Origin: Candidatus Omnitrophota bacterium
GTDB lineage: Bacteria > Omnitrophota > Gorgyraeia > Gygaellales > Profunditerraquicolaceae
DNA length: 27,230 bases
Assembly: GCA_028687525.1 (NCBI GenBank)
Contig: JAQTZX010000001.1
Span: forward strand, 1 to 27,230
Direction: 5' to 3'
The notes under the pieces are model-generated. The model made no database searches. It worked only from the letters and a program-made list of their open reading frames with translations, and had not been told where the DNA came from. This document shows, one piece after another, positions 1-8,555 of the stretch; position 1 is the first letter of the stretch; every line of letters begins with the position of its first letter. The translations under genes and the position numbers were made by a program.

Positions 1-72
1 CTTCAGATTCGCTCCGTATATATTCCCAGCTACGGTTGCGCTGTTCTCTACCGTATTGTCCTGAATGGTCAC
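1..72 (-). pseudogene. In-frame continuation of the beta-helix repeat array beyond the TAG stop
   Basis: Reading the minus strand past the TAG at 75-73, the same frame stays open for 24 codons to the window edge. It encodes the rest of a repeat module (VTIQDNTVENSATVAG, then NIYGANLK) that matches upstream modules such as VVSIKDNSV...GNVYAVNLK. This is therefore the remainder of the same array cut off by a nonsense codon, not intergenic DNA. The full extent lies outside the window. It could be a decayed 3' end, a readthrough segment or a sequencing/assembly error. Confidence 0.75.
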
Positions 73-3000
73 CTATTCCGTACCTTCAATCTTCGCCCCT
101 TCAGCGTTCATTCCTATAATGTTCCCTTTTCCGCTGTAGCTATCGGTAACCTTATTCGCCTCTATGGTCACGGTCTTACCGCCAATCTGTGCGGAAGCCA
201 GGTTGACTCCCATTATATTGCCTTCCTGAGTTGCGCTCCCGGAAACGGTATTATCCTTAATAACCACGGTGTCGCCGGCAATAATCGCCTTTTCAGCATT
301 CACACCCACGATAGTACCACTCAAAGTGACACCATCAATTACCTTGTTATTTTCTATAATAACGGTTTTGCCGTCCAAATCTACGCCGGTCAAGTCCACT
401 CCTATCACGTTGCCTTTTTCTGTACCGCTGACCTCAACCGTATTACCCCGGATTATAACAGTTTCCTCACCGTTCAGTTCCGCGTTCTTACTGTCAACCC
501 CCATGATATCACCATTGCCGCTGAAACTATTACTTACTTTGTTGCCTTCTATTACTATCGCCTTTCCATTTATCTGAGCCGCATTCACATCAACCGCCTT
601 TACATTTCCTACCAGCGTGGTACTTTCGTCAACGGTATTATCCTTGATAGAAACTACTTCAACGGCATTAATTTTTGCGCCCGCAGCGTTTACTGCCATG
701 ATATCACCTTGGCCGCTGACACTATCGTTTACTTTATTCCCCTCAATTGTAACAATCTTACCATCGATATCTGCATCCTTCAGATTAACCGCATAAACAT
801 TACCCTCAAGAGCATCATTACCGTTCACGGAATTATCTTTTATGCTAACCACTTCCGTACCTTTGATAATCGCATTTTCCGCATTTACCGCAATGATATC
901 CCCTCTACCGCTGGCGCTGTTTATAACCTGATTGCCTTCTATAACCACGGTCTTGCCTTCGATATCCGCGCCGTTCAGATTAACCGCGTATATACTCCCT
1001 TCCACCGCTTTGCTGTCCTCAACCGCATTATCTTTAATGATCAGGGAATCCAATCCCTGGAATGTCACGCCTTCATCGAAATTAACCGCTTCAACTTCAC
1101 CCTTCTCGCTCACGCTGTTCGTCACAACATTACCTTCTATGACGACCTTGCCGGATATATTCCCGTTCTTGAAATTAACCGCGCTTATATCGCCCTGTTC
1201 ACTCCTGCTTTTATCTACGGTATTCCCCACCAACTCAGCGCCATCACCCGCTCCCGCATAAAGATTGATCCCCACATCTCCTTGGACGCTCTTGCCGGAA
1301 ATATAATTCCCATTGATTTTACCTACCAAAACACCATTCACATTAATACCAACATCTCCCTCTCCGGACAATTCCGTGAGTTTGTTTCCTTCGATATCAC
1401 TCTTACCAAGCGTGTAAATACCCTGCCCTCCAGAAATCTCATTTTTGGTAATCGTATTATCCTGTCCTTCATCTATTATAGAAAACCCGGTATACCCCGA
1501 GAATTCATTATTTACGATTCTATTATCCGTCGATTCCTCATCCATATAAATTCCGGCCGCATCCCCGCTTCCGGCCAGTTTATTGGCCTCAATGATGTTA
1601 TCCGAAGACCCGGTAAGAGAAATGCCGTTTTCGGATTCCGAAATAGAATTACCGGTAATATCGTTACCATCGGAATCGACCAGAGCAATAGCCGTTTTGA
1701 AATTCTCAACCCTGTTTTCTCCCACGTAGGTATCTGTTGTGTCTCTCAGCGTTATTCCCGTGCCTTCGCCGTTACCCTCCTGCCCGTTATGGCCGACGCC
1801 CGCGCTTTCAACACCAATCAAAGTTATCTGGAATGTGCCCAGATTATCCTGCCGGTTCTCGTTACCGTTATAGTGGATAGGCAAACATACATTGGCAATA
1901 TTGCCCAATCCTACAACGAATACCTCCGTAGGATCTTCCTCGGAACGCACAAAATTGTTAAACCAGACTATATCGTTCTTACCGATACGATCAGCCTGTT
2001 CTTCCTCGGAAAGACCGTACCAGTCAGTTATCAGAAACATATTCTTGACCCCGATATTACTATCCTTAATATCGGAATCGAGAAAATCCACCCCGTTCAA
2101 ACGATACAGATTTTCACCCAGGAAATTGCAATCGCGGCATTTAAAAGCGCCGTTGTTATAAACATACAAATCTTCATTAAAAGTAACCCCGGCGTGAGAT
2201 CCTTCTTCCGGAGTCCAAACGCCGAACGACAACTTGCTTCCGTTTTCTACAACCGCAGTAACGGGCTTGTCGAACTCCCGGTCAGTTACTGAAACGTCCT
2301 TTCCGCTCTTGGCATATACCAGAATGCAAGATCCCAGATCGTAAATGGCGCTATTGGCTCCGACATCTTCCTTTGACACCGTCCTCTCTTTCACTCCCCG
2401 CTCAAGCGTGTCATAGATTTCTTCGTCTTCCACCATTTCCGTGATTTTTTGTGAACAGCTGGCCGCCCGTGATTCATCATCTTCAATTGCAGTCTCCTCG
2501 CCGCTTCCGGCAACCAAACAATTAATGCCGCTTGCCAGATTTTCATAATGATTACCGCCGTTCAATGCACCTAATTCATGGCCTAAGCCGTATACGATAT
2601 CTCCATAGGTCGCATTCTGGGCGAAAGTATCGGTTATAACTATGTCGTGACTAGTAGGATCCACGGCCATGCCGAAATCCATCTCACCTGCTTCAAGATT
2701 AAGAACAGTCATATGAGCAGGGTCCACACCTAAAAACTTAGAATCAAAAGCCATTGCGTTATTGAAAGATTCGGCACTATCCGGCAGAACAGTATCTACT
2801 GAAGACAAACTGGCGCCCGGGACATAATTTTTGTAGCTGTTCCAGCTTATTTCATTACCACTCATGCCGGGATCTGAAATGGGGGAGAGGGAGCCTAAAG
2901 CCACGGGGCTTATAAATGCGCTCCCTCCGAGGATCGATAATGATGACGGATTGTAAGAAAAACTATCATACACAGTACAATCAAAAATATTCGCGGGAGA

Positions 3001-5682
3001 AGGCGGCGTGTATGTATATGTAAAAGAAGGCGCCGTCATACTTGTATAATCGGGAAGCCAATCGGATGTCGTCGGAATGCTTACGGCCGGGCTTGAAGAA
3101 ACACTTGCGGGCTCTGCAGAATAAGTATCCCCTGAATCCCAATAGCCGTCGCTATACATGGTACCGTCGCCGCCGTAATATGCATCTCCGCTGCTGGAGG
3201 AATCCCCGCTGCCAGCCGTAGAAGTATTGCTTGTCTCGGAAGCACTGCTGCCGGAATCACCGCTGGTAACCGCAGTACCCCAGCTTACCCCGCCCATAGA
3301 ACCGCCGTCTCCGGCTGACGCCGAAGCCATGTCACCCCAACTCTCTGAACCCCAGATATTCCTTAATATATCTTCGGATATTTCACTTCCCATGGACTTG
3401 TCCGCTTCTCCAACCAAAGCCTTTACAACCGTATCATCGGTTAAATCATATTTAGACTTAAACTCATCCCTGGACAAAGATTCGCCGTTATCCATGATCG
3501 TGCCGGTCTCGGCATCATAGGTTACATAATGGCCCGTACCGTCGGCGGTTTCCACATAAATAATCGCGTTATCCCGGAGGCTGTTGAGGTCAGAAACGCT
3601 CATTTCTCTTGCATAGGTTCCGGTTACCTGCTGTAACCCATACATTGAGGTTTCATATTTGCCGTTTGAGGTATTTAATCTTGAGTACTGTTTGAGGAGA
3701 GATACTGCTTCTTCGTTAGATATGCCTAAATAAGAGGATAAAGCTTGGGCGGCGCAATTAGCTTCTTCTGTTCCAGGCCCGCGAATAGGCTGACTAAAAT
3801 AATCGTTATGGATTCTATTAGGAGTTTGATTAGAATCGGAAAGCTTTGATGTTGCTTGGTTGCTTGTTACTTTTGAGCTTGATACGGTTATTGCTGCATT
3901 CGATGATACGGTTTGATCTTTGGAAGGACAACAGAAAGAGGGTTTTCTTTCCGTTGATGCCTTTGGAGGACCGGTTGGGGGCTGAGTCTTCCATAGATTC
4001 TCTATCTTATCATCGGTATTCTCTATTATAGAATAACTCTCTTTTATATTTGTATTCTCAATATCTGATAGTACGCCGACATTATCATTCTGGGTCTTAT
4101 TATTATAACTCCCGCTGTTGTATGTGTTGCCGGTACTTGTTTCTGCAGGCTGACGATATCCACCCGGAATTACTGCTCCGTTTAACTCGGGCATCTTAAT
4201 ATAGCGCACGAAACTATACGACTCGCCGCTTTTCTGCGAAACAGCATCCTGAGCACCGGTTTCGCTATAAGATTTCAACGTCTGAATATCCGTATCCTTA
4301 TTAATACTGCCCGCTGTAATTGCCTGGCTTGTCCGGGAATCTACCCCTTCAACCCTAATCACACTGCCGGTATGAGCCTGCGTAACTTGTGACTCTGCCG
4401 CGGCTTTACCTTGAGAATCACTTCGATTCTCCACTCCGGTTGCCGCCTGGGCAGGCACTTCCGCCTGATTGCTTAAAACCTGGATGTTGTTACCAATCCC
4501 CCCCTTATTATCTATAACAACACTGGGGTTTACTGTTTCCTGGGAATTATTATCAAGTTTAACCTGAATATTGTTTGAGGTGGTTTTAGAATCTGTCGTT
4601 GTTACCGTCTGACCGTTAACCGTAACATTTCCTTTGCTGTCACTAATCTGTATTTTAACCGAAGCGGGATTCTTCACGCTTTCAACTTTGGTTGTGGCTG
4701 CTTCCGGGTCAGTCGTCGAAGCGACAACCGCAGATCCCGAGTTTAAAGATCCCGTTCGGAGTTTATCAGACTGGGACGTTAACTTAGTGTTCGATTGAAC
4801 TGTTTTTACGGCTTTTGAAGGAACAACTACCGTCCCACTGCCATTATTATTGCTATTATCGTTTACATCTACATCTGCGCTTGCCTGAATCGGTGTTCCT
4901 TTATTTAAAACCGTGTTGGAGCCGTTACTGCCGTCGGTATTAATTTGCGGGACAACTGAACTTACCACATTATTTTGGGCAAATACCGTTTGGCCGCTGC
5001 TTTCAAAAGGGTTTACATCAACTGTATCGGCGACATTGCTGAAGCTTTTCTGATCACTTCCTCCTGTAGAAATAGAAGCGTTAAAATTTTCAACCACCGC
5101 ACTATTTTTAAATAACGTACTTATTATACTACTAACAACATTGCTGCTTCCCGAAGAAATAAATTTTGCGTCATTTTGATTACTAAACAAATTTTGCGCA
5201 CTAAGAGTTTGCTTATTCCATGATAAAGGTTGAGAATCTTCAGCTTGGCTATTTTTAACCGTATCACTAACCGTATCAGCCACTTTATCGGTAGAAACAT
5301 CAGCGGAAATCTTTGCGGCGGTTAAATCAGAATCATCATTTGATACGGTTTTAACCATCTCACTTTCAAATAGCTTTTTCCAACCTCGAATGGAAACAAA
5401 ACCACTCGAGTCTTTTTTACTGCTCTCCATTACTGAATACGGATCTTTTTGTGCCGCATATGCGGAAGGAACTAAAAAAGAGGTCAAATCATGTAAAATA
5501 TCGGAGATAAAATTACTGATCTCTGCTTGAGGAATCTGATTTCGAGTTGCAGGAACCGTATCATGAGGTAATGATACGGTTATATCCGCTCTTGCTGCCC
5601 AGGTTACTTCCGTAAACAGAAATACCCCACACAGAGTCACGGCTACAAATTTCAACCAGAGTTTCTCTCTCCAATTATTCAT
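73..5682 (-). CDS. Giant secreted adhesin-like protein: C39-like domain plus parallel beta-helix repeats
   Basis: 1869 residues. An N-terminal signal peptide (hydrophobic FVAVTLCGVFLF, cleavage near TWA-AR) indicates export. Residues about 40-620 are low-complexity Ser/Thr/Asn/Val-rich. Residues about 630-770 resemble a papain-like C39 peptidase: Cys643 in EANCAAQALSSYLGI, His718 in GTGHYVTYD and Asp731 in TIMDNGE, in the order and spacing of that family. A Gly/Ser/Tyr-rich linker follows. HELGALNGGNH at 1035-1045 resembles HExxHxxGxxH but lacks the middle His. From about 1310 NosD-like PbH1 turns begin, and from about 1479 there are twelve 32/33-residue modules in strict two-type alternation, then a thirteenth cut by the TAG. 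Probably a surface stalk or adhesin; the protease may process it or bind a peptide. No convincing Shine-Dalgarno precedes the ATG. A c-di-GMP riboswitch lies upstream. Function is inferred from architecture only. Confidence 0.85.
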   Translation of the reverse strand: MNNWREKLWLKFVAVTLCGVFLFTEVTWAARADITVSLPHDTVPATRNQIPQAEISNFISDILHDLTSFLVPSAYAAQKDPYSVMESSKKDSSGFVSIRGWKKLFESEMVKTVSNDDSDLTAAKISADVSTDKVADTVSDTVKNSQAEDSQPLSWNKQTLSAQNLFSNQNDAKFISSGSSNVVSSIISTLFKNSAVVENFNASISTGGSDQKSFSNVADTVDVNPFESSGQTVFAQNNVVSSVVPQINTDGSNGSNTVLNKGTPIQASADVDVNDNSNNNGSGTVVVPSKAVKTVQSNTKLTSQSDKLRTGSLNSGSAVVASTTDPEAATTKVESVKNPASVKIQISDSKGNVTVNGQTVTTTDSKTTSNNIQVKLDNNSQETVNPSVVIDNKGGIGNNIQVLSNQAEVPAQAATGVENRSDSQGKAAAESQVTQAHTGSVIRVEGVDSRTSQAITAGSINKDTDIQTLKSYSETGAQDAVSQKSGESYSFVRYIKMPELNGAVIPGGYRQPAETSTGNTYNSGSYNNKTQNDNVGVLSDIENTNIKESYSIIENTDDKIENLWKTQPPTGPPKASTERKPSFCCPSKDQTVSSNAAITVSSSKVTSNQATSKLSDSNQTPNRIHNDYFSQPIRGPGTEEANCAAQALSSYLGISNEEAVSLLKQYSRLNTSNGKYETSMYGLQQVTGTYAREMSVSDLNSLRDNAIIYVETADGTGHYVTYDAETGTIMDNGESLSRDEFKSKYDLTDDTVVKALVGEADKSMGSEISEDILRNIWGSESWGDMASASAGDGGSMGGVSWGTAVTSGDSGSSASETSNTSTAGSGDSSSSGDAYYGGDGTMYSDGYWDSGDTYSAEPASVSSSPAVSIPTTSDWLPDYTSMTAPSFTYTYTPPSPANIFDCTVYDSFSYNPSSLSILGGSAFISPVALGSLSPISDPGMSGNEISWNSYKNYVPGASLSSVDTVLPDSAESFNNAMAFDSKFLGVDPAHMTVLNLEAGEMDFGMAVDPTSHDIVITDTFAQNATYGDIVYGLGHELGALNGGNHYENLASGINCLVAGSGEETAIEDDESRAASCSQKITEMVEDEEIYDTLERGVKERTVSKEDVGANSAIYDLGSCILVYAKSGKDVSVTDREFDKPVTAVVENGSKLSFGVWTPEEGSHAGVTFNEDLYVYNNGAFKCRDCNFLGENLYRLNGVDFLDSDIKDSNIGVKNMFLITDWYGLSEEEQADRIGKNDIVWFNNFVRSEEDPTEVFVVGLGNIANVCLPIHYNGNENRQDNLGTFQITLIGVESAGVGHNGQEGNGEGTGITLRDTTDTYVGENRVENFKTAIALVDSDGNDITGNSISESENGISLTGSSDNIIEANKLAGSGDAAGIYMDEESTDNRIVNNEFSGYTGFSIIDEGQDNTITKNEISGGQGIYTLGKSDIEGNKLTELSGEGDVGINVNGVLVGKINGNYISGKSVQGDVGINLYAGAGDGAELVGNTVDKSRSEQGDISAVNFKNGNISGKVVIEGNVVTNSVSEKGEVEAVNFDEGVTFQGLDSLIIKDNAVEDSKAVEGSIYAVNLNGADIEGKTVVIEGNQVINSASGRGDIIAVNAENAIIKGTEVVSIKDNSVNGNDALEGNVYAVNLKDADIDGKIVTIEGNKVNDSVSGQGDIMAVNAAGAKINAVEVVSIKDNTVDESTTLVGNVKAVDVNAAQINGKAIVIEGNKVSNSFSGNGDIMGVDSKNAELNGEETVIIRGNTVEVSGTEKGNVIGVDLTGVDLDGKTVIIENNKVIDGVTLSGTIVGVNAEKAIIAGDTVVIKDNTVSGSATQEGNIMGVNLASAQIGGKTVTIEANKVTDSYSGKGNIIGMNAEGAKIEGTE

Positions 5683-5772
5683 ATTAGTGTCTTTTAACCC
5701 CTGCCCTTCGTGGGGATAATTTTGAGTATATAACTTAAATTGTTTTTCTCTTAAGCTACATACCCATAAAAT

Positions 5773-5807
5773 AAAAAAACCGGACTACCTTTCTTTCGGT
5801 AACCCGG
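5773..5807 (-). terminator. Intrinsic terminator, expression platform of the riboswitch
   Basis: On the minus strand CCGGGTTACC and GGTAGTCCGG form a 10-bp stem (two G-U pairs) with an 8-nt loop GAAAGAAA, followed directly by seven T. The 5' arm is the conserved 3' strand of the c-di-GMP aptamer, so aptamer folding and terminator folding exclude each other. This predicts that c-di-GMP turns the downstream giant gene ON. Confidence 0.85.
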
Positions 5808-5911
5808 CTATCCCAAACAATAAATATAACCAAAAATTTATTGTCCCAATTTCTCGTAGGACCCGTGGCTTTGCGCCTCCGCTTTACAGCGGATTTGCCT
5901 TTTTCGGTTAA
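5797..5911 (-). promoter_or_regulatory. Cyclic di-GMP-I (GEMM-I) riboswitch aptamer
   Basis: The minus strand shows the class signature in order: GGCAAA, a CCGCT-GTAA-AGCGG hairpin with a GNRA tetraloop, then GGCGCAAAGCCACGGGTCC, a variable arm, and GATAGCCGGGTTACCGA as tetraloop receptor and closing strand. Flanking AACC/GGTT can form P1. It lies about 115 nt upstream of the giant gene's ATG and downstream of a consensus promoter. Known biology: this class senses c-di-GMP and often controls adhesion and motility genes. Confidence 0.9.
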
Positions 5912-6003
5912 AGAGACTTACAAAGCTTTCTTAAACTTTTTAATAATAAACCTTAAAAAAAATCGGTTTTACCCGTTAAATTTTTACACTTCATTCCATG
6001 TAA

Positions 6004-6032
6004 AGTATATATATTATATAATTAATTGTCAA
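6004..6032 (-). promoter_or_regulatory. Sigma70-type promoter of the giant gene
   Basis: On the minus strand TTGACA (6032-6027), 17 nt, then TATACT (6009-6004). Transcription would start near 5997, giving a leader of about 315 nt that contains the whole riboswitch and its terminator. Confidence 0.75.
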
Positions 6033-6078
6033 GCTTTTAAAACCGAGTTTTGTCTCTGTTAACATATTTCGCGCAAAA

Positions 6079-6402
6079 TCACACCGCTTGTTCAACAATC
6101 TTAGCTCCTCTATACCTACGCATGTATTCACGCATATACTCCTTGCGTTGCTGCCGGTGGGAATCTTCATAATTCCTTAAGTAGTCTTTGTGTGTAACCC
6201 GCCACAATTTGTTATAACGGTACCTGCTTTCTTTCCAAGCGCTTTCCTGCCCCAAACATTTGAAATAATTAGGGTTCCTCGATCTCCAGATCCGCTCATT
6301 CTGAAGCTGCCGCTCTTTTTGGCATTTCGGAGAAGAACAAGACTGTTGATTAGGATGATATTTATCAGGAACAAATTCATTCTGACATATTTTGCAGCGC
6401 AT
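6079..6402 (-). CDS. Small C4 zinc-finger protein, function unknown
   Basis: 107 residues. The N-terminus has a Cys3-X2-Cys6-X15-Cys22-X4-Cys27 pattern typical of a small zinc ribbon/knuckle. It is followed by a long, highly basic and aromatic helix-rich tail with many Arg, Lys, Tyr and Trp (for example EYMREYMRRYRG). Such a composition suggests nucleic-acid binding. Similar short proteins occur in Omnitrophota- and Planctomycetes-like genomes (from memory, not verified). No clear Shine-Dalgarno is seen before the ATG and codon use is not distinctive, so reality as a gene rests on the cysteine pattern. It lies between two groups of the ACCGTATCA motif, but no link to that motif is shown. Confidence 0.6.
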   Translation of the reverse strand: MRCKICQNEFVPDKYHPNQQSCSSPKCQKERQLQNERIWRSRNPNYFKCLGQESAWKESRYRYNKLWRVTHKDYLRNYEDSHRQQRKEYMREYMRRYRGAKIVEQAV

Positions 6403-6549
6403 AGAAAAAATATATCATATTAATTACCTAACGTCAACCTCGAACGAATAAAAATTTTTATTTTGTTAACCGGTTTCAAAAAGAAAATTTTATTTTGTAA
6501 TATACCAATTTTTCAATATTACTACCGTATCATACCGTATCAAATACCC

Positions 6550-6578
6550 TTGACAAACCTTTTCTTTTGTGATATGCT
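6550..6578 (+). promoter_or_regulatory. Sigma70-type promoter of the TonB-TolC gene
   Basis: TTGACA at 6550-6555, a 17-nt spacer, and TATGCT at 6573-6578. Two tandem TACCGTATCA copies (6523-6542) end 7 nt before the -35 box, and a third copy (6597-6606) lies in the predicted leader. This arrangement looks like regulated transcription. Confidence 0.75.
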
Positions 6579-6616
6579 TTGTTTTGTTAATTGATTAACC
6601 GTATCAAGGGGAAAAT

Positions 6617-8551
6617 ATGCCGAAAAACGGCAGAGCGCAGGTAAAATTTTTCATTTATTTTTGTCTCTTTTTTTTCCTTCCTGTTTTATTACCGGATTCA
6701 TCTATTGCGGCTACTGTGCCCTTAGCTGATCCGGAATATGTCGGTTTTATTCAACAAAAGATTAATTCCTACAGCATTTATCCTCCCGAAGCAAGAGAAA
6801 AAGGCTGGGAAGGGGTAGTTAAAGTAAAATTCACAATTGCTGACGATGGCCGAGTGAAAGCCATGGAAATCGCTGAATCATCAGGCTACCCCCTTCTTGA
6901 TGCAGCTGCCATGATGGCTATTAAAGATGCCAGCCCCTACCCCTTCCCTGAAGCCTTCACCGGAAAGAGCGATTTTGAAGTGGTTATCCCGGTCAATTAC
7001 AAAAAATCTTTGCGGACACCAAGCTTAACTTTGGGAAATTACGATCCGATGATTGACCCTAAACAAGCGGAAAAAAACAACAAAATACCACACATGCCGC
7101 TTACCCAATCATTGGATCCATCGGTAAAAAAAATACCGTCGCCGCTTATCCCCCCTGGTAAATTAGCAATTTCTGATACATCCTATCAGGAAAAAACAGA
7201 AGCCGAGATAAATGAAAACTTTGACAGCGGCCTCGCGATCCCCATTCCCATGACAGAGGAACTGGAGAAACTAATAGACATAGCCCTCAAAAACAATCAA
7301 CCCGCAAAAGTCGCTCAGGCCGAAGTAGAACTTGCAAAGCTCAAAATATCAGAGGCCCAGCGCAATCTGTTCCCGGGCATGAAAATCAGCGCCTATATCG
7401 GAGATGGAGAAACTTACAAAGTCGGGTATACGGAACGGGAGACCAAACTCCAGCTTGACCAGCCCATTTTTCACGGAGGAGTTCTTCGGGATTCTATTCA
7501 ACAGGCAAAGGTAAATTATGAAATTACCAAGAGAAACTACGACCGCTTAAAGCTGGATATTATCCAAAAAACGGAAACCGCCTATTACAACCTTATTGCC
7601 GCCCGGATGCACATCAGAGAAAAAGAATCCCTTATTGTAGCCGCCGCGGACCTTTTGCAAAAGATCGAAAAATTAAGCTCTGTGGACATGATCATCCCTC
7701 TTGAAATGAACAGCTCAAGATCCTGGTTTGAACAATTGCAATTCCATTTAAAAACCATTAAGCAGGATTTGTATATGGCGGAAACAACCCTAAGACAAGT
7801 CTTAAACACTAAAGGGGTACCTAAGATAACCGCTCAATTCCTGGAGGCGAAACCGCTTGAACTACAAATGGATACCTGCTTACGCGCCGCCCTGATAAAC
7901 AGGCCTGAAATATACATGAGCGAGCTGCTGGTAAAATTCAACGATTACGGGCAGAAGATCGAACAAGACAAAGAAAAGATCGCGGTTAATTTTGAAAGTT
8001 CTTACGGGCACTATGCCGGTGCCTATAAAACCGAAAAGATGAAAGAGTCCGACAACTGGTATGCCGGATTCAAAGCTACTAAACCATTTGGAGGCAGCAG
8101 CTTAAGCGCCTCAGCAAGTACCACAGAAAGCCAGCCGCGCTTTGGGCAAACCTCGCCTACGAAATTAAACTCATTAAACGCGGAATTCAGCATATTAGAC
8201 AATCTTAAACGGCTTTCCGATAAAATGAAAACCGAGGTTGATCTCTACCGGGCTATGAGTGATATGAACGAAAGCGCCAAAACCGTAGCTTTTGAAGTCC
8301 AAGATTCTTTTCTCAATTACCAAAAAGCCGTCCTGCAGTTAAATTCAGCGGATACCGAAATGAAATACCGGATAAATGAAGCTGAAGTAATAAAGGTTCG
8401 TGCATTGACCGGAGAAACCAGCCTATCCAGCGCTATGGAGGCCATATTCAGCCTTTCCGACGCCCAGAGTAAATATGTTCAGGCCATGGCTGGGTATTAT
8501 ATTGCTATTGCCAACCTCAAAAAATCAACGGGTTATGGAATAAAATTATAA
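6617..8551 (+). CDS. TonB C-terminal domain fused to a TolC-family outer-membrane protein
   Basis: 644 residues. ATG 6617 follows AAGGGG by 7 nt. A hydrophobic signal sequence (FFIYFCLFFFLPVLL, cleavage near SIA-AT) is followed by a TonB C-terminal domain at about 45-130: YPPEAREKGWEG, then VKFTIADDGRV, ESSGYPLLDAAA and a final Pro-rich strand, all family hallmarks. After a Pro/Lys-rich linker, residues about 213-644 read as a TolC-type outer-membrane efflux protein with two long alpha-helical heptad regions (for example LDIIQKTETAYYNLIAA, and FEVQDSFLNYQKAVLQL near the end). TolC proteins form outer-membrane channels for RND or type I exporters, and an RND/adaptor set without its own channel gene lies 10 kb downstream. 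Joining a periplasmic TonB domain to the channel is unusual. A REP-like hairpin immediately downstream may end the transcript. Confidence 0.88.
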   Translation: MPKNGRAQVKFFIYFCLFFFLPVLLPDSSIAATVPLADPEYVGFIQQKINSYSIYPPEAREKGWEGVVKVKFTIADDGRVKAMEIAESSGYPLLDAAAMMAIKDASPYPFPEAFTGKSDFEVVIPVNYKKSLRTPSLTLGNYDPMIDPKQAEKNNKIPHMPLTQSLDPSVKKIPSPLIPPGKLAISDTSYQEKTEAEINENFDSGLAIPIPMTEELEKLIDIALKNNQPAKVAQAEVELAKLKISEAQRNLFPGMKISAYIGDGETYKVGYTERETKLQLDQPIFHGGVLRDSIQQAKVNYEITKRNYDRLKLDIIQKTETAYYNLIAARMHIREKESLIVAAADLLQKIEKLSSVDMIIPLEMNSSRSWFEQLQFHLKTIKQDLYMAETTLRQVLNTKGVPKITAQFLEAKPLELQMDTCLRAALINRPEIYMSELLVKFNDYGQKIEQDKEKIAVNFESSYGHYAGAYKTEKMKESDNWYAGFKATKPFGGSSLSASASTTESQPRFGQTSPTKLNSLNAEFSILDNLKRLSDKMKTEVDLYRAMSDMNESAKTVAFEVQDSFLNYQKAVLQLNSADTEMKYRINEAEVIKVRALTGETSLSSAMEAIFSLSDAQSKYVQAMAGYYIAIANLKKSTGYGIKL

Positions 8552-8555
8552 AAAA

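Larger units (their letters stand above)
3427..6606. repeat. Cluster of 11 copies of ACCGTATCA / TGATACGGT
   Basis: The 10-mer AACCGTATCA (or its reverse complement TGATACGGTT) occurs exactly at 3427, 3880, 3904, 5257, 5269, 5341, 5554, 5572 and 6597. TACCGTATCA occurs in tandem at 6523 and 6533. I found no other copy of the shared 9-mer in the window, where about 0.2 would be expected by chance. Two copies lie just upstream of the -35 box of the TonB-TolC gene and one lies in its leader. Eight lie inside the N-terminal half of the divergent giant gene, in both orientations but always in the same codon phase (Thr-Val-Ser or Asp-Thr-Val). Operator sites or a dispersed short repeat are possible explanations. 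Confidence 0.8.

Noticed and set aside
709..2292. 527-codon open frame on the plus strand opposite the beta-helix array
   Set aside because: It is the antisense shadow of a repetitive coding sequence with biased codons; no start signal or recognisable domain.
5841..6062. 73-codon plus-strand frame
   Set aside because: It lies antisense to the riboswitch and promoter; composition reflects AT-rich noncoding DNA.
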